Shown: piece by piece, positions 57,844 through 64,000 of the stretch
Layout: each line of letters begins with the position of its first letter
Position numbering within the stretch: position 1 is the first letter of the stretch
Source: CALFMR01 sp035550595
GTDB taxonomy: Bacteria > Acidobacteriota > Vicinamibacteria > Vicinamibacterales > SCN-69-37
Length of the DNA: 64,000 bases
NCBI GenBank assembly: GCA_035550595.1
Contig: DASZOV010000124.1
Location: forward strand, 1 to 64,000
Reading direction: 5' to 3'
Position numbers and translations under genes: made by a program
Notes under the pieces: generated by a model
Told to the model about the DNA's origin: nothing
What the model saw: the letters and a program-made list of their open reading frames with translations, nothing else
Databases searched by the model: none

Positions 57844-58869
57844 ATGCGCACTCGTACGTTCCACGCGCCCTCGGGCGCCACGCTCACGTTCACCGCGCTC
57901 GGCCAGGGCTGCGCGCCGCTCGGCAACCTCTATCGGCCCATCTCGGAACGGCAGGCCCAGGACACGCTCGAGGCCGCCTGGCGAGCCGGCATCCGGCACT
58001 TCGACGTCGCGCCGCTCTATGGCCTCGGCCTTGCCGAGACGCGGCTGAACCACTTCCTGCGCGGCCGGCCGCGCGATCGATACGTCCTGTCAACCAAGGT
58101 CGGCCGCCTGCTGACCGTCTGTCCGTCCGCGGAACGAACGGGACGAGGCGCGTATTTCGACACGCCGTCGCGACGTGAAGTCTACGACTACACCTATGAC
58201 GGCGTCATGCGCTCGTTCGAGGACTCACTCGAGCGGCTCGGCGTGGATCGGGTGGACGTCCTCTACGCGCACGACCTCGACGTCTTCACCCACGGATCAG
58301 CGGCCCCGCGCGACGCGCACGTTCGCACGTTCATGCGCGGCGGCTACCGCGCGCTCCTCCGGCTGCGCGCGAGCGGTGTCGTCCAGGCAATTGGCGCGGG
58401 CGTGAACGAATGGGAAGTGTGTCAGACGCTCGCCGAGCGCGGCGATTTCGATCTCTTCCTGCTGGCCGGCCGCTACACGCTGCTCGAACAGGACGCACTC
58501 GAGACGTTCCTGCCGCTCTGCGAACGGCGCGGCATCGGCATCGTGATCGGCGGGCCCTACAACTCGGGCATCCTCGCCACCGGCGCGAAGCCGGGCGCGT
58601 TCTACAACTACCGCCCCGCGCCTCGTGCAGTGCTTGCGCGCGTACGCAAGATCGACGCGGTGTGCCACACGCATGGCGTGGCCCTCGTCGAAGCCGCGCT
58701 GCGCTTCCCCTTCGGCCACCCGTCAGTCGTCTCGGTCATTCCCGGTGCGGCTCATCCACGCGAAGTCGCCCGCAACGTGCGCACGCTCGCGGCGAAAATC
58801 CCGCGCGCGCTCTGGACGGACTTGCGTGCGGCTGGGCTGATTCGTGAGGACGCGCCTCTACCGCGATAA
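57844..58869 (+). CDS. aldo/keto reductase (D-threo-aldose/L-fucose dehydrogenase-like)
   Basis: 341 aa TIM-barrel oxidoreductase: AAWRAGIRHFDVAPLYGLGLAETRLNHFL holds the catalytic Asp and Tyr, STKVGRL the Lys, and DVLYAHDLDVF the His-type site. The C-terminal SVIPGAAHPREVARNV binds NADP. PSAERTGRGAYFDTPSRREVYDYTYDGVMRSFEDSLERLG is typical of the D-threo-aldose 1-dehydrogenase/pyridoxal reductase branch. It would oxidise L-fucose, D-arabinose or galactose to lactones, which SMP-30-type proteins could then open. Divergent from uxaA. Confidence 0.87.
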   Translation: MRTRTFHAPSGATLTFTALGQGCAPLGNLYRPISERQAQDTLEAAWRAGIRHFDVAPLYGLGLAETRLNHFLRGRPRDRYVLSTKVGRLLTVCPSAERTGRGAYFDTPSRREVYDYTYDGVMRSFEDSLERLGVDRVDVLYAHDLDVFTHGSAAPRDAHVRTFMRGGYRALLRLRASGVVQAIGAGVNEWEVCQTLAERGDFDLFLLAGRYTLLEQDALETFLPLCERRGIGIVIGGPYNSGILATGAKPGAFYNYRPAPRAVLARVRKIDAVCHTHGVALVEAALRFPFGHPSVVSVIPGAAHPREVARNVRTLAAKIPRALWTDLRAAGLIREDAPLPR

Positions 58870-58891
58870 CGGCGCGCAACCCCGCGGGCTT

Positions 58892-58925
58892 GTGGAGCTC
58901 TAGGCCTTCAGGCCCAAGGCTCCAC
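58892..58925. terminator. hairpin between the aldo/keto reductase and the ADOP permease
   Basis: GTGGAGC and GCTCCAC form the outer 7-bp stem, and GGCC-TTCA-GGCC the inner one, with a short internal loop. It lies between convergent stops, so probably serves both strands. There is no T-run. Confidence 0.55.
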
Positions 58926-58933
58926 GGACCTCC

Positions 58934-61708
58934 TCAGTCCGCACGCAAGGTCTCGATCGGATCGATGCGCAGCGCGCGCACCATCGGCCGCGCGGAGGCG
59001 AGCAGGCTGCTGATGACGATGGCGGCTGCAGCGATGGCCAGTGTCGCGGGATCGTGACTGCGTGCGCCGTACAGGAATCGATCGGCGAACCGGCCACCCC
59101 ACCAGGCGAGTAGAACGCCAGCGGCGAGACCGGCTGTGAGCGGCCGCGCAACGCGCGCAAGAATTGCGGCCGTCACATGCCGCGGCCGGGCGCCGAGCGC
59201 CATCCGCACACCGACCTCCTTCCGGTCGCGAACGACGACCGAGGACACAAGGCTGTAGACGCCGACGATCGTCAGCACCAGCGCGAGCGCGCCGAGCAGC
59301 GTGAGCAGCGCGCGCCCCAGCCGCTGCGGCATCAGCAAGTCGTCCACCGCCTCACCCACCGTTCGCACCGACTCCACGGAGAAGCCGGCGTCTCGCGCGA
59401 ACTTCGTGACGGTCGGCACGAACGCGGCGTCCCCGCTCGTCCGAATGACGACGGGGGCACGCCCACTGCCTGCAGTCAGTCCGGCGAGGAACGCCCGGTT
59501 CTGCGATGGCGCCCGATAGATGACGAGCGGCGCCGTGTCGCGAAGATCGTGCAGAGTGACGTCGGCCGCGACGCCAATCACCAGCGCCGGCGTGCCGGCG
59601 AACGAGCGGATCGTCGACGCCGTCAGGTGGTGTCCGACCGCCGCGCTGTGCGGCCAGAATGCGTGCGCCGCCGACGCGCTCAGAATGACGACGGGTTCTG
59701 TACTCTCGGCATCGCTGTCGTTGAATTCCCGCCCCTGCAGGATGGGCTGCTGAAGCGTTCGAAAATAGTCAGCGGCGGCGTAGGTCTCCACGACAGGTGC
59801 GGACGGTGTCGTCGGGACGCCGTCGACGGCCACGTGTTCGACCGGAAAGTCGAGAAGGTTCACGAGCGGCACCATTCCATCCGTCGCCGCTACGACTCCC
59901 GGGAGCTGGCGCACGGCCGCGACGAAGGCATCCGTCTTCGCCAGCCCGGCGAAGCGGTCGCCGCCGCGGTCTTTGGTCGAAAGCGAGACCGCCAACAGAC
60001 CGTCGGGGTTGAAGCCAGGATCGATCGCGAGTGCCGAGACCATGGTCCTCACGAACAAGGCGGCCGCGAAGACGAGCACGACGCCAATCGTGGCTTGCGC
60101 ACCGACGAGGACGCGTGCCATGTCGAAGCGTCCGATCACCGGTCGATGGCGCTGGCCACCGGCGGTCAGGCGCCAGCGCGTCACTCGCGTCGCCGGTGCG
60201 ATCCCGATCAACACGGCGGCGGCGACGGCCAACGGTGCCGTCCAGCACAGCACGCGGGATGCGCTCATCGGTGGCAGCGTCGAGACGCTGATCGCACCCG
60301 GAAGCACGAAGGCGCTGAACGCGCGTTCGATCCATTGCGCCACGACGACCGCGGCCAGTCCCCCGGCGGCCGCGATCACGGCGGCTTCGGCCACGATCGG
60401 CCGGATGAGCCGCGCCCGGCTCGCACCGAGCGCCGCGCGGACGGTGATTTCCTCGTGCCGTTCGTCGACGCGTGCGGCGAGCATGCTCGCGAGATTGGCG
60501 CAGCCGAGGAGCAGCGTCAACGCCACCGCGGCGCCGAGGACAGTCATGAACTGACGGACGGTGGATCTGGCGTCGAGCGGCAGGACCGTGTCGACGAGCG
60601 GCACGAGGCGCCAGGAAGCCGCTATCGGTCGATTCTCAATCACCCCGTTCGCGACGAGCGACGTCAGTTCCGCCTGCGCCGGAGCCAGGCGTTCAGCGGC
60701 GACACGCGCGATGACCACGAAGTCCGTGAGAGGCGACACGTCGGAGATCGTCATCGATGTCGTCGCACCTTGCACGGGCGAGAACATCCCGCCATGCCCG
60801 TCGGTCTCGTATCCAGGGCCGACCGCCAGCCGCGCGCCGGCCATGACCGGCAAGAACACGGCTGGCGGGGTGGCGTCGATTTCCACGTCGGTGAACGTCG
60901 CGGGCGCGACGCCGACGATCGTCGTCTGCACGCCGTTGACGGAGATCGTGCGACCGACCGCCGCCGGATCGGCGGCGAACCGCCGGCGCCAGAACGCGTG
61001 GCTCAACACGGCCACGGGCGGCGCAGCCGCATCGTCCCGTTGCCCGGCGAAGTCGCGCCCGACCGCCATGTCGACACCCAGGACGCGGAAGAAATTGGAC
61101 GAGACGAACCGGCCGTCCACGGCCTCGGCGGCAGCGTCGCCGGGCCCAGCCACGACGATCTGACGCGTCGCCGGATCTGCCGCGCGCGTGACGACGGCCA
61201 CGTCGTCGACCGTACGCATGTTTCGAATGGCCTCGACGTTCGCCCACCACGTGTAGGTATACGGCGTCGACTTGCCTCGAATGGATATCGTCCGCTCGAA
61301 CACGAACAGCTGGTCCGGATCGCGGACGTCGAGCGGGTGCAGCAGAATGCGATCGATGAGCGTGAAGATGGCGAGGTTCGCGCCGACCGCGAGCGCCAAG
61401 GTCACGACCGCGCCAATCGCGAACGCCGGCGAGTGCCGCAGCCGGCGCAGCGCATCGCGCACGTCCTGGACGAGCGCGCCGGCCGTCGATTCCCAACCGA
61501 TGTCGCGCGCGTAGTCTTTCACCGCCTCGACGCTGCCCACGTCCAGGCGCGCCGCGCGTTCGGCGTCGCGCAGTCCCAATCCCAATCGCCCGTGCGCCCG
61601 CTTCGCCTCTTCGAGATAGCTCGCGAGTTCCTCGTCGAGCGCCTGCTCGGCGTCATCCCGCCGACGCCACGCCCGCCAGCCGCCGATGAAGCGCGAATAC
61701 CAGGACAT
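58934..61708 (-). CDS. ADOP-type FtsX/MacB-like ABC permease
   Basis: 924 aa. A permease-prefix segment (AEQALDEELASYLEEAKRAHGRLG) precedes the usual RHSPAFAIGAVVTLALAVGANLAIFTLIDRILLHPL. MacB-type periplasmic and FtsX segments occur twice (FWRRRFAADPAAVGRTISVNGVQTTIVGVAPATF; RHEEITVRAALGASRARLIRPIVAEAAV; RDRKEVGVRMALGARPRHVTAAILARVA). It ends VRALRIDPIETLRAD, the family terminal motif. It is 29 bp downstream of a close paralogue on the same strand, so they form a tandem pair. No ATPase is present. Role inferred as export or envelope function. Confidence 0.9.
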   Translation of the reverse strand: MSWYSRFIGGWRAWRRRDDAEQALDEELASYLEEAKRAHGRLGLGLRDAERAARLDVGSVEAVKDYARDIGWESTAGALVQDVRDALRRLRHSPAFAIGAVVTLALAVGANLAIFTLIDRILLHPLDVRDPDQLFVFERTISIRGKSTPYTYTWWANVEAIRNMRTVDDVAVVTRAADPATRQIVVAGPGDAAAEAVDGRFVSSNFFRVLGVDMAVGRDFAGQRDDAAAPPVAVLSHAFWRRRFAADPAAVGRTISVNGVQTTIVGVAPATFTDVEIDATPPAVFLPVMAGARLAVGPGYETDGHGGMFSPVQGATTSMTISDVSPLTDFVVIARVAAERLAPAQAELTSLVANGVIENRPIAASWRLVPLVDTVLPLDARSTVRQFMTVLGAAVALTLLLGCANLASMLAARVDERHEEITVRAALGASRARLIRPIVAEAAVIAAAGGLAAVVVAQWIERAFSAFVLPGAISVSTLPPMSASRVLCWTAPLAVAAAVLIGIAPATRVTRWRLTAGGQRHRPVIGRFDMARVLVGAQATIGVVLVFAAALFVRTMVSALAIDPGFNPDGLLAVSLSTKDRGGDRFAGLAKTDAFVAAVRQLPGVVAATDGMVPLVNLLDFPVEHVAVDGVPTTPSAPVVETYAAADYFRTLQQPILQGREFNDSDAESTEPVVILSASAAHAFWPHSAAVGHHLTASTIRSFAGTPALVIGVAADVTLHDLRDTAPLVIYRAPSQNRAFLAGLTAGSGRAPVVIRTSGDAAFVPTVTKFARDAGFSVESVRTVGEAVDDLLMPQRLGRALLTLLGALALVLTIVGVYSLVSSVVVRDRKEVGVRMALGARPRHVTAAILARVARPLTAGLAAGVLLAWWGGRFADRFLYGARSHDPATLAIAAAAIVISSLLASARPMVRALRIDPIETLRAD

Positions 61709-61737
61709 GCCACGGTTTCCTTTTCCAGTGATCCGAT

Positions 61738-64000
61738 CTATTCCGACCGCAGTGTCTCGATCGGATCGATACGCAGGGCTCGCCGCATCGGCGCCACTGC
61801 CGCGAACACGCCGCCCACGATGATCGCGACGACCGCAATCGCCGTCGTCGTCGCATCGTCACCGTGTAAGCCGTACAGAAAGCGATCCGCGAAGCGCCCG
61901 CCCCACCAGACGAGCAGGACGCCGACCGTGACGCCGGCGGCAATTGGCGCGACCGTGCGGATCATGATTTCCCGGACGATGTGGCCACGGCGCGCGCCAA
62001 GGGCCAGGCGCACGCCGATCTCCTTTCGATCGCGACTGACGATGGACGAGACCAGGCTGTAGGCGCCGATGAGAGTCAACACCAGAGCGAGCGCCGCGAG
62101 CAGCGTCAGCAGTTCGCGGCCCAACCGTTGTGGAAGGAGAAGCGAGGCGATCGCGCTGTCGACCGAACGCACCGAATCGAGCCGGGAGCCGGTCGCCGCC
62201 GCGGCGGCCTTGAGCATGGGCACGACAGGCCTGGAATCCCCGCTCGTCCGCACGATGGCCCGCGTCACGCCATGGTGGAACCTCGAATAGACGACAAGGA
62301 AATAGGGGTTCTGTGACATCGGGCGATAGATCACGAGCGGCGCGGTGTCGTGCAGATGGTGCAGCGCGACGTCCGCCGCGACGCCGACGACGACCATCGT
62401 ATTGCCCTGAAAACTCACCTGGTGCCCAAGGGCGTCGTCGTTCGGCCACAACAGACGAGCCAGCGACGCGCTCACCACGGTAACCCGGCGCGCTTTGGGC
62501 CCATCCCGGTCGTCGAATCCACGCCCACGCAGTACGGCCTGTCGCAGGGTCTGGAAGTACTCGTCCGAGACGTTGACGTCGTCTGGCGGCACTGGCAGAG
62601 TGACGGGGACCCCGTCCGCCTGGACTTGAAGCACGGCGAAACCCAGGTCGTCGACGATCGGCGCCTCGCCGGCGGCCGCGTCCGTCACGCCGGGCAGATG
62701 CCGCGCTCGCTCGGCGAAGGCATCGGCCGCCGTGGCGCCCGCACGCCAGTCGCCACCCTGCACCGACAACGACACGGAGAGGAGATGGTGCGGATCGAAT
62801 CCGAGATCCATCGTCAGGGCCTTCGTCATGGTCCGCGAGAACAGAACGGCACCGAACACGAGGACCACGCTGATGGCCGCTTGCGTGGCAACGCACAGGC
62901 GGGTCGCACGCAGTCGCCTGGTCGCACCGCGCTGGCCTTGCATCCCAGGCGTCGGATCGGCGCCGACCGCGCGCGCTGCTGGCATGCACATGACCACCGC
63001 GGCGGCGATCATCATCACGACGGCGAGCCCAAGATGGCCGCTGTCGTCCGCACGCAAGGCGGCAATGGCCACGCCGTCCGGCAGGACGAAGGTCGCGAGG
63101 CTGCGTTCGATGGCCTGCGCCACCAGAGCGGCCACCATTCCCCCGCTTGCCACCAGCAGGCCGGCCTCTACGATGATGGGTTGAACGAGCCGGCCGCGAC
63201 TGGCCCCGAGCGCGGCCCGAATCGCCAGCTCCGGCCGCCGCCCTTCGACGCGCGCGAGCATCAGGCCGGCCAGATTGGCACATCCGATGAGCAGCGTCAG
63301 CGCGACCGCCGCCGCCAGCAACCACACAAAGGTTCGAACATCCACCTGCGTATCGCGCGTGTGAGAAGAACGGATGCCGCCGGGCAACACGACATCCGCC
63401 AGGGGCACGATCGACCAGACCTCGTCGGGCACGCGAACGTCGAACGTGCCGGAATTGCGAAGGACCTCCAATTCCGCGCGCACGAGCCTTTCACGGCCGG
63501 CCGCCACGCGCGCGATGACCGTGAACGCGGACAATGGTGTCACGGCCGGGGCCGTCGGCGAGGTCTCGCCGGCCGGCTTCGCACCAGGATCGGTGGCGAG
63601 TCGAGAACCGGCCAGGACTGGCAGAAACAGGGCGGGCGGATTCGTCCCGACCCACACGTCCGCGAACGTCGGTGGCGCGACGCCGACAATCGTCGTGGGC
63701 ACGCCGTTGACTGTCATCGTTCGTCCGACGATGGTCGGATCCGCGCCAAATCGGCGGCGCCAGAATGCGCTGCCCAGCACCGCAGCCGGCGGCGCTCGTG
63801 GATCGTCCTGTTGAGCGGCGAAGTCGCTGCCGAGCGCCATCTCGACGCCCAGGACGCGGAAGAAGTTGGCCGAGACGAACCGGCCGTCCACGGTCTCCTC
63901 GGCCCGATCGTCCGGACCTGCAATGACGAGATGACGAGTGGCCCGGTCGGTGGCCCGCGTGACCACGGCAGCGCCAGCGACTGTACTCATGTGCCGGAGG
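61738..64000 (-). CDS. ADOP-type FtsX/MacB-like ABC permease (5' partial)
   Basis: Runs off the right edge. The frame is open beyond the Met at 63990 (Leu-Arg-His before it), and this point aligns with an internal IRNMRTVDD in the neighbouring paralogue, so roughly 165 residues are missing. Visible: DGRFVSANFFRVLGVEMALGSDF, FWRRRFGADPTIVGRTMTVNGVPTTIVGVAPPTFADVW, EGRRPELAIRAALGASRGRLVQPIIVEAGL, RDRKEIGVRLALGARRGHIVREIMIRTVAP and the end LRIDPIETLRSE. It is very similar to the next gene (58934-61708), a recent tandem duplication. Family function inferred. Confidence 0.9.
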   Translation of the reverse strand, partial: LRHMSTVAGAAVVTRATDRATRHLVIAGPDDRAEETVDGRFVSANFFRVLGVEMALGSDFAAQQDDPRAPPAAVLGSAFWRRRFGADPTIVGRTMTVNGVPTTIVGVAPPTFADVWVGTNPPALFLPVLAGSRLATDPGAKPAGETSPTAPAVTPLSAFTVIARVAAGRERLVRAELEVLRNSGTFDVRVPDEVWSIVPLADVVLPGGIRSSHTRDTQVDVRTFVWLLAAAVALTLLIGCANLAGLMLARVEGRRPELAIRAALGASRGRLVQPIIVEAGLLVASGGMVAALVAQAIERSLATFVLPDGVAIAALRADDSGHLGLAVVMMIAAAVVMCMPAARAVGADPTPGMQGQRGATRRLRATRLCVATQAAISVVLVFGAVLFSRTMTKALTMDLGFDPHHLLSVSLSVQGGDWRAGATAADAFAERARHLPGVTDAAAGEAPIVDDLGFAVLQVQADGVPVTLPVPPDDVNVSDEYFQTLRQAVLRGRGFDDRDGPKARRVTVVSASLARLLWPNDDALGHQVSFQGNTMVVVGVAADVALHHLHDTAPLVIYRPMSQNPYFLVVYSRFHHGVTRAIVRTSGDSRPVVPMLKAAAAATGSRLDSVRSVDSAIASLLLPQRLGRELLTLLAALALVLTLIGAYSLVSSIVSRDRKEIGVRLALGARRGHIVREIMIRTVAPIAAGVTVGVLLVWWGGRFADRFLYGLHGDDATTTAIAVVAIIVGGVFAAVAPMRRALRIDPIETLRSE

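Noticed and set aside
56016..58178. 720-codon open frame on the plus strand antisense to the altronate dehydratase
   Set aside because: Composition typical of a high-G+C antisense frame, spans three real genes and has no motif.
1..64000. Prophage, integrated plasmid or insertion sequence
   Set aside because: No integrase, transposase, terminase, capsid or relaxase was found, and gene content is metabolic and respiratory throughout.
1..64000. tRNA or rRNA genes
   Set aside because: No cloverleaf with GTTCRANNC-type T-arm and CCA-end stem, and no rRNA consensus, was noticed by eye in the intergenic spaces. A covariance scan was not possible.
58934..64000. The permeases as complete MacB exporters with an ATPase
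   Set aside because: No Walker A or ABC signature occurs in these three proteins, and no ATPase gene lies beside them.

Overview
The window is a 64 kb chromosomal segment from a high-G+C Gram-negative bacterium. It is most likely an acidobacterium of the Vicinamibacteria type. This is an inference from gene families rather than from a marker gene: three very long FtsX/MacB-like permeases of the acidobacterial 'ADOP' type, a TonB-receptor-like protein with an N-terminal carboxypeptidase-regulatory domain, an HU protein with a basic tail, and many isolated housekeeping and catabolic genes. No rRNA, tRNA, CRISPR array, phage or insertion sequence was seen. The first gene (HU) and the last (an ADOP permease) are cut by the window edges.

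Layout. 1-9.8 kb: HU, an SMP-30-like secreted propeller, a cyclopropane-fatty-acid synthase, and a TonB-receptor-like protein divergent from a 2-keto-3-deoxygluconate permease across a strong palindrome. An MFS carrier with two unknown envelope proteins follows. 9.9-16.8 kb: a membrane-anchored PHP hydrolase, a ZnuC/ZnuB-like metal ABC pair, another SMP-30-like protein, and an ArsR-type repressor coupled to a SulP anion transporter. 16.9-26.5 kb: a Tat-leader ManD/RspA-type dehydratase, small enzymes, a TPR protein coupled to a ClC chloride transporter, a Gfo/Idh/MocA oxidoreductase, and YHS plus DUF3175 small proteins.

26.6-34.6 kb is the most distinctive block: eight tightly packed leftward genes, several overlapping by 4 bp. 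They encode a heme-copper oxidase (CoxA, CoxC and a CuA/cytochrome c CoxB), a small membrane protein, a PQQ alcohol dehydrogenase with the Asp-Tyr-Asp lanthanide signature, its XoxJ-like partner, a lipoprotein cytochrome c and a GlcG-like lipoprotein. Together they look like a complete alcohol-to-oxygen periplasmic electron-transfer module. CoxA is odd: the conserved glutamate (D channel) and lysine (K channel) are Trp and Gln.

34.7-46 kb: a PAS/histidine-kinase/receiver hybrid, a duplicated four-helix membrane protein, DUF4142, a PabB-PabC fusion, metE under a cobalamin riboswitch, and an ADOP permease. 46-50.5 kb: a second cobalamin riboswitch precedes nrdA-nrdB. NrdB has Phe at the radical-tyrosine position and matches the class Ic (Mn/Fe) type. 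Both riboswitches control B12-independent isozymes, so the cell probably switches to B12-dependent MetH and NrdJ, encoded elsewhere, when cobalamin is present. 50.5-64 kb: DUF488, a twelve-helix-type heme-copper-oxidase-I/NnrS-like protein, a PanE-like reductase, an RNA m5U methyltransferase, a MoaD/BNR-propeller pair, altronate dehydratase, an aldo/keto reductase and two tandem ADOP permeases. Intergenic regions carry a dispersed hairpin repeat with compensatory base changes and short TTCGAA-type and GGTTCC-type arrays.
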